DNA of 56,014 bases from an uncultured Woeseiaceae bacterium. Lineage in GTDB: Bacteria; Pseudomonadota; Gammaproteobacteria; Steroidobacterales; Woeseiaceae. A program made the position numbers and the translations under genes. The first letter of the stretch is position 1. Each line of letters starts with the position of its first letter. Positions 1 through 8,824 of the stretch are shown here, piece after piece. The stretch covers positions 1 through 56,014 of the forward strand of contig CAJQPL010000060.1 of NCBI GenBank assembly GCA_905480215.1, given 5' to 3'. Under the pieces are notes generated by a model. That model had not been told where the DNA came from and searched no databases. It saw only the letters and a list, made by a program, of their open reading frames with translations.

Positions 1-849
1 TTGCACATAGCTTCGGTAACGAACAGCAGGACGTCCAAGAATATATTCCAGAATGTTCGCGTTACCGCGAAAACCATGATCATCATAATGACGGTTCATG
101 ATCAACATCTGCTCGACACGGTCTTCGTTCGCACCAGCGGCACGGGCCTTTTCAGCGAGCTCTTCCAGAGGAATCGCGTGCGCCTTTATACTTTTGCCCA
201 GCACCTCTGAAATAGTGGCGGCCATATCCGTCTGACTCAATGCCTCCGGGCCGGCCAGTTCATAGGTCGCGTAAAGATGATCGGATGATGCCGCGACAAT
301 GGCACAGGCTTCTGCCAGGTCATCCAGATCGACGACATTAAAGCGCTTATCAACAGAGAACGGCATGGCGTGAATGGATTCATTCACCACCTTCGGCCAA
401 ATTGGCACAAGATGTTGCATATATCGGGAAGGTTGCAGGATGGTGTAAGGGATGCCAGCGCCTATCAGCATCTCTTCGGCATCCAGTTTGAGGCTGTGAT
501 GCCGGACATCCCGCCGCAGCGGATGCATCACTGAGTAATAGATAAAGTGCTTAACATCGGCCGTACGCGCGGCATTGACAAAGGTTCTGCTTATTTCCAC
601 TTCGTCCGGGTGCATGGGCGGTCCGATATGGAGCACCTTGGTAACGCCCCGCATAGCCGCTTCGATGCTGTCGACATTCTGCATGTCACCGACAAAACAC
701 TCAGCCGCGCCTAGCGCGAGAAGTTCTGCTTCCTGCTTCGGATCACGGATAAAAGCGCGCACCGGAATGTCGGCTTTGACCATCGCTGCCAAGACGGCTC
801 TGCCCGTGCGGCCATTAGTCCCGCTTAGTAGTAGCAGGTCCTTCTTCAT
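1..849 (-). CDS. NmrA-like atypical SDR, NAD(P)-binding (3' end outside window)
   Basis: Translating the minus strand from the ATG at 849 gives 283 codons without a stop, running off the left edge. The N-terminus holds a glycine-rich dinucleotide motif (GTNGRTGRA, residues about 10-18) typical of NmrA/HSCARG-like atypical SDRs, which bind NAD(P)H and act as reductases, isomerases or redox sensors. The tail contains LAGPEALSQTDMAATISEVLG, as in NmrA proteins linked to quinone or aldehyde chemistry. It starts 10 bases after the stop of the upstream minus-strand gene, so the two are probably cotranscribed. Cytoplasmic; no signal peptide. Family call is firm; substrate unknown. Confidence 0.85.
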   Translation of the reverse strand, partial: MKKDLLLLSGTNGRTGRAVLAAMVKADIPVRAFIRDPKQEAELLALGAAECFVGDMQNVDSIEAAMRGVTKVLHIGPPMHPDEVEISRTFVNAARTADVKHFIYYSVMHPLRRDVRHHSLKLDAEEMLIGAGIPYTILQPSRYMQHLVPIWPKVVNESIHAMPFSVDKRFNVVDLDDLAEACAIVAASSDHLYATYELAGPEALSQTDMAATISEVLGKSIKAHAIPLEELAEKARAAGANEDRVEQMLIMNRHYDDHGFRGNANILEYILGRPAVRYRSYVQ

Positions 850-859
850 AATATCTACC

Positions 860-1417
860 CTAGTCGGAATGACGCCCAAGAGAAAGCGGTTCGCCTAAGA
901 CTTTTTCGAGTTCAAGCGGCCACCAACCCTCGGCATGTGAGACGGCTTCGTCGATGGGCATGCCTTGTACTTCGATCAAATAAGCCACAGTGATGACCGA
1001 CGCCCGATAGCCGCTGCGACAATGCAGTAGCACCTTGCCATCTTTTTTCAGCACCTCGCTGAGTCGCTCGAGCTGTGCGGGTGAGTACGGATATTGGCTG
1101 CCGCCAACAGGAATTTCGACGTAGTCAATTCCCAATTCGGCCAGTTGCGTTGCTTGACTGAATTTGAGTTCCGCTATCTCTTCCGGCGTGCGGAAGCTGA
1201 TGACACGCTGTATGCCCTCGGTCTTTATATTCTGCAGATCGTTCGCGCCGGGTTGCGGTCCGATGAAGAGGCGACCGTCAACTGAGTGTGTATTTTCACT
1301 CATATAGTTCGAAGGCTTATTGTTGATTGACTCTTCAGAGGACGGCGGCGGAGTACATCCAGTGCAACCGGCAGTAAGAAAAAGCAAAACTGCGAGTGAA
1401 TAGCGGGTATTCAGCAT
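860..1417 (-). CDS. Tyrosine-phosphatase-like (DUF442/DSP fold) lipoprotein
   Basis: A 185-residue protein with a lipoprotein signal peptide (LLFLTAGCTGC, lipidated Cys about residue 18) and a C-terminal phosphatase-like domain. The loop LLHCRSGYRAS matches the HCx5R P-loop of the beta-lactamase-hydrolase-like/DUF442 and dual-specificity phosphatase families, so the catalytic Cys and Arg are both present. It is probably anchored in the envelope, facing the periplasm. It sits just ahead of the NmrA-like gene on the same strand with a 10-base gap, suggesting an operon. Members of this family are often linked to sulfur or tyrosine-phosphate chemistry, but the substrate cannot be read from the sequence. 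Confidence 0.75.
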   Translation of the reverse strand: MLNTRYSLAVLLFLTAGCTGCTPPPSSEESINNKPSNYMSENTHSVDGRLFIGPQPGANDLQNIKTEGIQRVISFRTPEEIAELKFSQATQLAELGIDYVEIPVGGSQYPYSPAQLERLSEVLKKDGKVLLHCRSGYRASVITVAYLIEVQGMPIDEAVSHAEGWWPLELEKVLGEPLSLGRHSD

Positions 1418-1457
1418 AATTGTTAATACTCCTCAAGATTCGCGATCAGCAAGGTTC

Positions 1458-1604
1458 AAAGGGGGTCGAACCGAATTATCAGACGGTAATTAAGCATTGC
1501 ATAGTTGATTGTAAATGGTTCCGCGACCATAAACGCTACAAGATTCTTGTTGAGGATGGTTTAAATGGATTCGACCCCATTTATAGGTTCGAATCCATTT
1601 ATGG
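1458..1604. repeat. Palindromic intergenic repeat upstream of the bactofilin
   Basis: The segment starts with AAAGGGGGTCGAACCGAATT and ends with an inverted TTAAATGGATTCGACCCCAT. At its right end is a perfect 12-bp inverted repeat, AAATGGATTCGA (1563-1574) / TCGAATCCATTT (1589-1600), around a 14-base loop. It resembles the GGGTC...GACCC palindromes dispersed by REP-associated (RAYT-type) transposases. A related element lies just after the bactofilin gene. An open frame crosses this repeat in phase with the bactofilin, but I treat that as chance. Confidence 0.55.
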
Positions 1605-1656
1605 AGTATTCTTCATTGATCGGCGCCTGGCGTTAATAATTGTTGGAGGATCAGCG

Positions 1657-2100
1657 ATGTTCAAGAAAAATCAAGACGATGGTCAAACAACGGCATCGCC
1701 GTTGCGGCTCGGCGAACAGCAGCCCATACGCTCGAAGAATGTGTCTGTCATTGGGCCCACTTTGGTGATCAAGGGTGAACTGTCAGCGGATGAAGACCTT
1801 GTTATTGAAGGCTATATAGAGGGCACGATCGCCCACCATAAGAAGAACCTGACAATCGGCAAACAGGGCAGAGTTACTGCTGATATTCATGCTAGTTCGG
1901 TGATCGTTGAGGGAGAACTTAACGGCGACATTCACGGCGACGGTCTTGTTTCGCTCGCAAAAAGCTCAACGGTAAACGGTAATGTATTTTGCACGCGTCT
2001 GGTCATGGAAGACGGTGCCAAGTTTAATGGCAATGTTGAGATGGTGCCGCCAACGCCGCTCGAGATAGCTCCGATACCGAAGGACTTCGAGGATCAATAG
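1657..2100 (+). CDS. Bactofilin family cytoskeletal protein
   Basis: A 147-residue protein with the bactofilin (DUF583) core: short hydrophobic beta repeats such as LVIKGELSADEDLVIEGYIEGTI, VTADIHASSVIVEGELNGDI and STVNGNVFCTRLVMEDGAKFNGNVEM, which build a right-handed beta helix. Bactofilins polymerise without nucleotides and scaffold envelope or cell-shape functions at the inner face of the membrane. The start at 1657 follows a good ribosome site (GGAGGA, 1645-1650). The frame stays open far upstream, but that part runs through a repeat and has no bactofilin character. The C-terminus is a short proline-rich tail. It stands alone between two palindromic repeats, with no visible operon partner such as a LytM peptidase. 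Confidence 0.9.
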   Translation: MFKKNQDDGQTTASPLRLGEQQPIRSKNVSVIGPTLVIKGELSADEDLVIEGYIEGTIAHHKKNLTIGKQGRVTADIHASSVIVEGELNGDIHGDGLVSLAKSSTVNGNVFCTRLVMEDGAKFNGNVEMVPPTPLEIAPIPKDFEDQ

Positions 2101-2120
2101 GATTTAGGTTCAATAGGGTT

Positions 2121-2177
2121 AAAGAGGGGTCGCAAGATCTCTATTGCGGATGGATTAAATCGGTTCGGCCCCTTTCT
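2121..2177. repeat. Palindromic intergenic repeat downstream of the bactofilin
   Basis: The left arm AAAGAGGGGTCG (2121-2132) and right arm CGGTTCGGCCCCTTTCT (2161-2177) form an imperfect inverted repeat enclosing a GCAA...TTGC stem. Sequence and layout resemble the element at 1458-1604 (AAAGGGGGTCGAACC). It begins 21 bases after the bactofilin stop and may also act as a weak terminator. Confidence 0.5.
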
Positions 2178-2388
2178 GAAAGAGTCTTTTCATTCAAACG
2201 ACTGAGTAAAGAATTTTCGGAATAGCTGCTCGGCGTCGATATAGTGTTAAATGAAGTCGAAGTAACTTGAAAATTGGAGTACTCTCGCGCAACGGTCTAA
2301 TCCAGGCGGGTAGGTACTTAGTGTATCCAGTTGAACCGGTTGGCACGAGATCAGCAGATAAATAATTGAAAATTTCGGGGGAATTTTA

Positions 2389-4689
2389 ATGAACAATACA
2401 AGAGTAACTATTGTATCCATAGCATGGATATTGGGCTTCGGCCTGTCGGCACAATCGCTGGCGCAGAATATTCTGGAAGAAATCACTGTTACGGCCACAA
2501 AGAGAACAAGTGGGCTGCAAGAGATTCCAATGAGTATTACAGCTATCACCGGAGAATCTATGGAGCGAGCTGGAATCGCGGACTTTACGGACATTGCAAC
2601 CACAGTGCCCTCAGTCTCGTTTCGGTCAGCAGGACCGGGCAGGACTAAATTGAATATCCGTGGTATTTCAGCGGCGACAGGTGTTGCGCCAACTGTTAGC
2701 TTCTACATCGACGAAATGCCAGTACAGACGATCTCATCTGGTTCAACTAGCTCGTTTGCACAAACTATTATTGATCCGAAAATGTACGACCTGGAGCGAG
2801 TCGAAGTGCTTCGGGGACCGCAGGGCACGCTGTACGGCTCAAGCTCGATGGGTGGTACCGTTCGCCTGATTACGCGTCAGCCGGTTCTTGGTGAATTTGA
2901 GTCCAGTGCTGGAGCAGATGTTTCCTCAACTACCGGCGGTGGCACCAATTTCCGGGTTAATGGCATGGTGAATGCGCCATTAGGGGATAGTGTGGCATTA
3001 CGCGTAGTTGCGTCGCACACCGATAATGATGGTTACTTCGATCGCGTCGCCAGCGGCACCGGCACGGCGCCCGCCGGAGACGTGTTCGCAAGCAATGTAA
3101 ATACCGAGGAGACAACATCGGTACGTGCGGCGCTGCGCTGGCAAATCAGTGAGAACGCTTATCTCCAACCGTCAGTGTTTACGCAAACGACGGAAATGGG
3201 CGGTAAACCCAACTTCGACGGGCCAATTACCAGCTCCGAGCAATTCGCTCCCTACGATTCGCCAGAGCCGTTTGAAGATGAATTCACGATGGCCAACCTG
3301 ACTTATAGTCACGACTTTGCGGCGATGACTTTGCTTGCGAGCTTTTCCCAGATCGATCGGGAATTCCGGAATAAGGAAGACATCACCGATGTCGGCGGGC
3401 TGTTCGGCGACCCAAACCCACTGGTAGTCTCGGCTTACTCAAACGAATTTGTCGAATTGGACGATCAGACGATGGAAGTGCGCTTGACCTCCAGCGGGGA
3501 TTCCAAATGGCAGTGGCTGATCGGTTATTTCAATAAGGATGCGAAGTCAGACGCCGGTTATCGTATGGACGAGGGTTGGGATGCATTGTTTAATAATGGT
3601 CTGGCCAACACCCAAAAATTGCAGGAATACGAGGAACAAGCTGTCTTCGGGGAGCTAAGCTATGACATTACCGATAGCTTCGGCATTACTGCTGGATTGA
3701 GGAGTCTCGATTATGACTTCCACTCGAAAGAGGAAAACTGGGGTGGAGTGTTCACTGGTGACAGCGACCGCACAGGGGCGAATGTGCGGGACGAAGTGCT
3801 AAGCGACAGTGACACGCAAGGAAAGCTGACCCTGACCTATCGATTTGGCGATGACAACCAAGTCTATGTTACAGGTGCCAATGGTTCGCGGCCCGGCGGT
3901 ATCAATCGTGTGATTCCGAGAAGTACGGACCCGGATGAGCCTGTCGGCTTTGCCTGCAACAACGACCTGAATGCTCTGGGTATTGACGATCCCGGCGCTT
4001 ACGCCGGCGACGAAGTTACAAGTACCGAGCTTGGTATGAAAATGACCTTCAATAATTCAGTGCGACTCAATGGCGCGGTGTACAACGTCAAATGGGACAA
4101 TATCCAGCAGCTGGTCCTGACAAGCGGAACCTGCGGTAACAACTTCACCGGTAACATTGGTGAAGCGAGTAGCACTGGTCTGGAGCTGGAACTCACAGCG
4201 GCACTGACTGAAAACTTCATGCTGAGTGCTGGCCTTGGTCTCGTCGACGCGCAATTCGAGGAAACTGTTTTGTCTCCCGACGATGTTGTAATCGTCGAGA
4301 AGGGCGATCTATTGGCTGATGTCCCGGAAATTACATGGAATCTGGGTCTCGAATACACGATTCCGGTTCGCAGCGGCGAATTTTATGTATTGGGCAACTT
4401 GAACTATGTGGATGAAACACTCGAGGTTCCCGGGCGAGCCGATGATGATGTGAGCGGCAATGGAATTGACTCAGGGAATGTTCGATCGGATTACACTCTG
4501 CTCGATATGCGACTTGGCTATGTCAACGATTCCAACTGGGAAGCATCGTTATACATCGACAACGCAACTGACGAAGAAGCTGTTTATGGCTACAACGATG
4601 CAATTGCCTTTGCATTTCCCGGCTCGGATCCGACAGTTCGTAACCGTCCCAGGACCGTAGGAATATCAGCTACGTGGCGATTTAACTGA
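2389..4689 (+). CDS. TonB-dependent outer-membrane receptor
   Basis: A 766-residue TonB-dependent receptor. Residues 1-26 are a Sec signal peptide (cleavage near SLAQ). A TonB-box-like segment follows (LEEITVTATKR, about 29-39), then a plug domain (LQEIPMSITAITGESM... RGISAATG... YIDEMPV... VEVLRGPQGTLYG). The rest is a 22-strand-type beta barrel ending in ATWRFN, with the terminal aromatic signal expected of outer-membrane proteins. It belongs to the broad FecA/OMR-like class that imports iron chelates or organic ligands using TonB energy. The start follows a purine-rich GGGGGAA. It is monocistronic, closed by a strong terminator. The ligand is unknown; an SDR and a Gfo/Idh/MocA oxidoreductase follow, so an organic substrate is possible. 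Confidence 0.93.
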   Translation: MNNTRVTIVSIAWILGFGLSAQSLAQNILEEITVTATKRTSGLQEIPMSITAITGESMERAGIADFTDIATTVPSVSFRSAGPGRTKLNIRGISAATGVAPTVSFYIDEMPVQTISSGSTSSFAQTIIDPKMYDLERVEVLRGPQGTLYGSSSMGGTVRLITRQPVLGEFESSAGADVSSTTGGGTNFRVNGMVNAPLGDSVALRVVASHTDNDGYFDRVASGTGTAPAGDVFASNVNTEETTSVRAALRWQISENAYLQPSVFTQTTEMGGKPNFDGPITSSEQFAPYDSPEPFEDEFTMANLTYSHDFAAMTLLASFSQIDREFRNKEDITDVGGLFGDPNPLVVSAYSNEFVELDDQTMEVRLTSSGDSKWQWLIGYFNKDAKSDAGYRMDEGWDALFNNGLANTQKLQEYEEQAVFGELSYDITDSFGITAGLRSLDYDFHSKEENWGGVFTGDSDRTGANVRDEVLSDSDTQGKLTLTYRFGDDNQVYVTGANGSRPGGINRVIPRSTDPDEPVGFACNNDLNALGIDDPGAYAGDEVTSTELGMKMTFNNSVRLNGAVYNVKWDNIQQLVLTSGTCGNNFTGNIGEASSTGLELELTAALTENFMLSAGLGLVDAQFEETVLSPDDVVIVEKGDLLADVPEITWNLGLEYTIPVRSGEFYVLGNLNYVDETLEVPGRADDDVSGNGIDSGNVRSDYTLLDMRLGYVNDSNWEASLYIDNATDEEAVYGYNDAIAFAFPGSDPTVRNRPRTVGISATWRFN

Positions 4690-4718
4690 TCGACTGCGGC
4701 GTTAGCTGCTGTTACAGA

Positions 4719-4746
4719 AGGCCCTCATCGAGAGGGCCTTTTTTTT
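4719..4746 (+). terminator. Rho-independent terminator after the TonB receptor
   Basis: The perfect 8-bp stem AGGCCCTC / GAGGGCCT with loop ATCGA is followed by a run of T residues. It lies 30 bases after the receptor stop. Confidence 0.93.
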
Positions 4747-4809
4747 GAGCGCTTTATTAATTGAGGTCCATCTGAGAAGTGGGGGGTTGAACCTCTTTAT
4801 TGAAGAAGT

Positions 4810-5790
4810 TTATTTTTTCTTAGCCAGCTCTTCATCGAGCATTTTTATCAGGCCATCACGATCATAAGAAAATGGATGGTTGTGGTTAAGCTCTAACATC
4901 TCTCTAATGATTGCTCGCATAGTTCCCTCTGCAAGATCAGTATTGCTTACCACCATGTATCGAGGCTCGGGATTATCAGCAAAGAGTGCATGCTCTACTT
5001 TGGCTACAACGTCTGCAGGATCGTGAAACGTCGACAGGTCTCCGCCAGACAGTGCCCAATTGCCTTGTAACTCTTCTTTGTATAAAGAATTATTGAAATG
5101 CATGTTCTCTTCTTGTAGACGTTTGTGGATATTCTTACCGATATTTGATCGAAAACCGCCGGGCTCAATAATACTTACCTTGATATCAAACTTAGCCAGT
5201 TCTTCGGCCAACGCATCGGTATAGGCTTCGACAGCGTGCTTGGTCATACTGTAAGCACCGTAAAAAGCTACGGTTTGAAAGCCAGAGATCGAACCGATAT
5301 TCACTACTCGGCCCTTTGATTCGATCAAAAGAGGGGCGAAAGCTTTAGTGATTCTGAAGGGCCCGAGCACGTTTACACCCAGGACAAAATTCATGTCCTT
5401 TTCTTCGAGTTCGATCAGTGGCCCCATCATACCGACGCCAGCGTTATTGATTATGGCGTGCAGGCTGCCCTGTGTTTTTACCCACTCAACCGCCGCGTCA
5501 ATTTCTGCCTGATTGGTCACATCAAGCCGCACCGCGTCAATATTGCTAATGGCGTTGAGTGCATCGAGATCCGCTTGTTTACGCGCCCCCGCATATACTC
5601 GGTAACCATCGGCTGCCAGCGATTCTGCGATCAAGCGGCCAAGTCCGCTACTGGCGCCCGTTACCAAAATAGCTTTGGGTGGTGCCACTTCTCCTGTCGC
5701 GGCGACCGCTTGCTGAATCCCTGTAGTGGCAACTAGTAAGGAAATTGCAACGACGCTTATCATTAGTTTGGTGGAAAGTCTTAATAGCAT
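4810..5790 (-). CDS. Classical SDR oxidoreductase with an N-terminal signal peptide
   Basis: A 326-residue classical short-chain dehydrogenase/reductase. Visible are TGASSGLG (44-51, dinucleotide binding), NNAG (115-118), the catalytic serine in NIGSISG (S167 or S169) and YSMTK (Y180, K184), so the active site is intact. The SDR is preceded by about 31 residues that look like a Sec signal peptide (MLLRLSTKLM, hydrophobic core, QAVAA). This is unusual because SDRs need NAD(P)H, which is cytoplasmic. The segment could also be a membrane anchor. It is divergent from the Gfo/Idh/MocA gene and convergent with the TonB receptor. Substrate unknown; the C-terminus resembles retinol/17-beta-HSD-like SDRs. 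Confidence 0.88.
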   Translation of the reverse strand: MLLRLSTKLMISVVAISLLVATTGIQQAVAATGEVAPPKAILVTGASSGLGRLIAESLAADGYRVYAGARKQADLDALNAISNIDAVRLDVTNQAEIDAAVEWVKTQGSLHAIINNAGVGMMGPLIELEEKDMNFVLGVNVLGPFRITKAFAPLLIESKGRVVNIGSISGFQTVAFYGAYSMTKHAVEAYTDALAEELAKFDIKVSIIEPGGFRSNIGKNIHKRLQEENMHFNNSLYKEELQGNWALSGGDLSTFHDPADVVAKVEHALFADNPEPRYMVVSNTDLAEGTMRAIIREMLELNHNHPFSYDRDGLIKMLDEELAKKK

Positions 5791-5948
5791 TGGTTATCCA
5801 CTAGTGATTTGGGAGCTTTAAGCATAGAGATTTAAAGCGATTGTGCAACAGGAGTAACGGCGTGCCAGTTGTCAAAGCATCATGAGAGTTACTCCTTTGC
5901 GCGCGTATATGATGCATAGTTGAGCTTTGTGATAACGGGCGAGGCTTA

Positions 5949-6932
5949 GTGAAATCAGTTAGTGATATGAATATCGCTGTAATCGGTGCTGGCAGACATG
6001 CGAGTGCCAACCTGCACCCGGCGATCACGTTGGTGGGTGCTGCAATTGCTTGCGTATTGACCCGTAGCGTTCCTAGCGCTGAGATTGCCGCTAAGTTGTT
6101 GGGCGCGGATCGATACTACGACGATATTGAAGTCATGCTGGATCAAGAGACGCTTGATGCCGTTGTAATATCGGTTGAGCCGGAGGATCAGGAGGCGCTT
6201 ACAATCCGTTGTTTGCAGGCAGGCGTCGCGGTGTTTGTCGAAAAGCCGCTTGGCATTATTGCAGCCGATGCTCGACGAGTACTTGCAGCATCCGAAAAGT
6301 ACAATGTGCCGGTGATGGTAGCCTTCATGAAGAGATATGCGCCGGCGTACCAGAGGCTTACCGAACTGATTTCGAACGAGAAAGACTTCGGACGCATTCT
6401 GTCGATTGATGCGTCGTTCTCTTTTGCTCCGTGGACAACAGAATTGCGAGAAAACACATTTCTTCAGCAAGGTGCCATTCACATGGTCGACTTTTTGCGA
6501 GCGACATTTGGAGAAGCGACTGTGGTCTCCGGGATCAGTAACTCTCAGAAGTCCGATATCGGATTAGTATTTTCGTTGAACTTTTCTAGTGGAGCAATCG
6601 CTTCGGTCAATTTGACAGGGAGCCAATCTCGTTCGAGCACCAATGAACGCGTGACAGTGGTTGGAACAAAGGCCTGGGCCGAAGCGATCAATCTGAAATC
6701 AGTGCGGTATCGCTTTGCAGACCAGCAGGCCGCGCAATCTGAACTTTGGGATGCAAAATTGAATGTGTCGAGTCTGACAGCACACGCACTCGAGTTGCAT
6801 GAGCAAGGTTTTTACGGAGAAGTGAGTCACTTCCTCGAATGCGTCGCCGCCGGTATCGCTCCGCTACCGTCAGCTGCTGATAATGTTGCAACCATGATGC
6901 TCTGCGACGAGATGATTAGATCAGTCGAATAG
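5949..6932 (+). CDS. Gfo/Idh/MocA family NAD(P)-dependent oxidoreductase
   Basis: A 327-residue cytoplasmic oxidoreductase. The N-terminal Rossmann domain shows IAVIGAGRHA, and VFVEKPLG near residue 95 is the conserved EKP motif of the family. The C-terminal alpha/beta domain includes GAIHMVDFLRATFG, where the family usually carries an H-x-x-D catalytic pair (HMVD here). Family members oxidise or reduce sugars, inositols and related polyols. The start shown is GTG; the ATG at 5967 (MNIAVIGAG) is equally plausible and closer to the usual distance from the glycine motif. It is a single gene, divergent from the SDR. The substrate cannot be inferred. Confidence 0.88.
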   Translation: MKSVSDMNIAVIGAGRHASANLHPAITLVGAAIACVLTRSVPSAEIAAKLLGADRYYDDIEVMLDQETLDAVVISVEPEDQEALTIRCLQAGVAVFVEKPLGIIAADARRVLAASEKYNVPVMVAFMKRYAPAYQRLTELISNEKDFGRILSIDASFSFAPWTTELRENTFLQQGAIHMVDFLRATFGEATVVSGISNSQKSDIGLVFSLNFSSGAIASVNLTGSQSRSSTNERVTVVGTKAWAEAINLKSVRYRFADQQAAQSELWDAKLNVSSLTAHALELHEQGFYGEVSHFLECVAAGIAPLPSAADNVATMMLCDEMIRSVE

Positions 6933-6993
6933 TTTCTGAACATAGCAGTGGACAAGCTGCCAGTAGTGACCCTTTACAGACTTTGGCAAGGCG

Positions 6994-8070
6994 CTACGGT
7001 GTACTCGGCGTAGCAGATTCATAGAAGCTGTCGATAAACCCGGACTCGTCCAGTTCCTTCATCAGTTCGTCATCGTAAAAGTCTTGCAACGAATACTTTC
7101 GCATTCCATTCGAGTCATAGACTTTCATCGCGTTAGTAATTCCTGCATAGCAAGGAAAGGGTTTTCGTGGAATTTGTGAGCCTTCTTCGTAAACAATTTC
7201 AGCTATTGCACGATCCGTTATGCCATGCCACCTCGCCATTACGTCCAAAGCCAATTCTCGGTTCTGATGGAATATTGCAATTCCCTCAATAGTTGCTTGC
7301 AGAAAGCGCCGCATGGCCTCTCGATTATTCGGATCTTCAAGCCACTGCGGTTCAACATTCACGCTGTTTCCGGCCAAAGCCTCCCCCCAGGAAGAAGTCG
7401 CCAGCAGAATTGGATAGCCCTCCTGTATTGCGATAGCGTAGGACCGCTCATCCGCCACGAAAGCATCTACACGACCGCTTCGCAGCGATTCCATGTTATT
7501 TCCTTTAGTCAAAAGGGAGATGTCCTGGATCGGATCCCACCCCATACGTTCGGCGAGCAATAATCCAACAAAGCCACTGTTTGAAATGGTACTGGAGACT
7601 CCAATGCGAAGGCCGACGAGGTCCTCCACACGCTCTATGCCCTTTTTCGCAACTATGTGCGTGCGAACAACGCAATCCGTCGCTGCAATGGAAATCAGGT
7701 GCCTTGCTTTTGAATGCATCGTTATGCCTGCTATTCGACCATTTGCGCCAGCCACCTCGATCTGTGGGTCAAACAGAGGCTCATTGCTCGACATTTCCCG
7801 AAGTTTCCTCCATGCCTTCGGAAACAGGTTAGTTGACGGTAATTCGATAGCCCCTTCAAACTCCGGGTCTCTCAGCCTCACCTCTATGTCGAGCCCGTAT
7901 TTTTCGTATAGCCCTTGATCGAGAGCGATAATGAACGGCAGCTTGCTAACGGAACGAGTGAGTCCGACCTGTAATGGGATTAGTTCTCTTTCGCTGCACG
8001 ATATCGACGTCAGCATCATTGCAATGAGTAAAACTGACCCACTAACGCCACGCAATACTGATGTTTTCAT
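6994..8070 (-). CDS. ABC-type substrate-binding lipoprotein, NMT1/THI5-SsuA-like
   Basis: A 358-residue protein with a lipoprotein signal (LLIAMMLTSISCSE, lipidated Cys about residue 25). The NMT1/THI5/SsuA-type periplasmic binding fold follows: VGLTRSVSKLPFIIALDQGLYEKYGLDIEV at the start, then DCVVRTHIVAKKGIERVEDLVGLRIGVSSTISNSG and GRVDAFVADERSYAIA. Relatives bind thiamin precursors, nitrate, sulfonates or aromatic acids for ABC import. No ABC permease or ATPase gene is adjacent, so the protein is an orphan here: either its transporter is elsewhere or it works as a sensor. Convergent with the Gfo/Idh/MocA gene. Confidence 0.85.
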   Translation of the reverse strand: MKTSVLRGVSGSVLLIAMMLTSISCSERELIPLQVGLTRSVSKLPFIIALDQGLYEKYGLDIEVRLRDPEFEGAIELPSTNLFPKAWRKLREMSSNEPLFDPQIEVAGANGRIAGITMHSKARHLISIAATDCVVRTHIVAKKGIERVEDLVGLRIGVSSTISNSGFVGLLLAERMGWDPIQDISLLTKGNNMESLRSGRVDAFVADERSYAIAIQEGYPILLATSSWGEALAGNSVNVEPQWLEDPNNREAMRRFLQATIEGIAIFHQNRELALDVMARWHGITDRAIAEIVYEEGSQIPRKPFPCYAGITNAMKVYDSNGMRKYSLQDFYDDELMKELDESGFIDSFYESATPSTP

Positions 8071-8274
8071 TTGGCTATCCTTCCACGTTACTTCGAAGCC
8101 GATCTATGGAGCTTGAATAGTTTACTGTATTTGAGCGTTTGTCCGTAGCAGCGGAGCGGTCCATGCATCGATATAACTCACGAAATCGGCAAAAAGATTG
8201 CTGAAATAGCGAAACTCGTTTTCGGATTCTGCCAAAATATCGTAAATGCATAAAAATAAAGACAGAGGCGAGTA

Positions 8275-8676
8275 ATGAAGGCGCCGCCCAACTATCCGGA
8301 TGCTTCTCTGCGTATTGATCGATGGCTGTTCTATTGCCGATTTTTCAAGACGCGAGTTCGCTCAACAGCTGCGGTCGTTGGCGGCCATGTAAAGATTAAC
8401 GATGAGCGAGCGACGCCGGGTAGTCGTGTTAAGCGTGGCGACAATATTGATCTTGTGCGCGAACAACTGCGTTACTCTTTCGAGGTGCTGGAAATTCCGA
8501 GCCGCCGCGGCCCGGCAGCAGAGGCGCGAGCCTGTTATGTGGAAGACGAGAGTGCGGTTCGCGAACGGGAGCAGCAGATGGCCTCGCTAAAGCGCGACCG
8601 ATTGCTCACTCCAAGGACGGTTGGCCGTCCCGACAAACATACGCGGCGAAAACTACGAGAGCACAATAGAAAATAG
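8275..8676 (+). CDS. hslR: S4-domain RNA-binding protein, Hsp15
   Basis: A 133-residue protein starting with an S4 RNA-binding domain (LRIDRWLFYCRFFKTRVRST, then GGHVKINDERATPGSRVKRGDNIDL) and ending in a basic tail (TVGRPDKHTRRKLREHNRK). This is the architecture of Hsp15, which binds free 50S subunits carrying a nascent chain and helps recycle stalled ribosomes. Length matches E. coli HslR (133 residues). The ATG at 8275 follows GAGGCGAG. It is a single gene in this window; the usual companion hslO is not seen. Confidence 0.92.
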   Translation: MKAPPNYPDASLRIDRWLFYCRFFKTRVRSTAAVVGGHVKINDERATPGSRVKRGDNIDLVREQLRYSFEVLEIPSRRGPAAEARACYVEDESAVREREQQMASLKRDRLLTPRTVGRPDKHTRRKLREHNRK

Positions 8677-8752
8677 CGAAAAGTTGGTTGATTCGTTTAC
8701 CCCGAATTATTGCTAATTTGTGAGTCCTTAATGATTACTTTGGAGAAGCAGT

Positions 8753-8815
8753 GTGAAGACGCTAGTATCGATTACCACATTTGTTGCGGCTATGTTGCCT
8801 CTATCTTCGGTATAG
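8753..8815 (+). other. Signal-peptide-like leader ending in an in-frame amber codon
   Basis: A GTG at 8753 has a strong ribosome site (GGAGAAG, 8742-8748). It opens a 20-codon frame, VKTLVSITTFVAAMLPLSSV, that looks like the basic end and hydrophobic core of a Sec signal peptide. It ends at TAG (8813-8815). The frame is the same as that of the alpha/beta hydrolase 10 bases later. Reading through the TAG would give a signal peptide of about 36 residues ending in ANA just before ENG. It is either a nonsense mutation in an exported hydrolase or a coupled leader peptide. Confidence 0.6.
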
Positions 8816-8824
8816 GCTGACAAC

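Noticed and set aside
1420..1656. In-frame N-terminal extension of the bactofilin
   Set aside because: It runs through a palindromic repeat, has no bactofilin character, and a good ribosome site precedes the ATG at 1657.
4775..4800. Third copy of the bactofilin-flanking repeat (GGGGGGTTGAACCTC)
   Set aside because: Only a short similarity without the inverted partner; not enough to call.
8813..8815. Amber recoding as an explanation of the hydrolase and DCC cases
   Set aside because: TAG ends many ordinary genes here, for example the bactofilin, the acylating aldehyde dehydrogenase, HyuA and the acyl-CoA dehydrogenase, so it is a normal stop codon in this genome.
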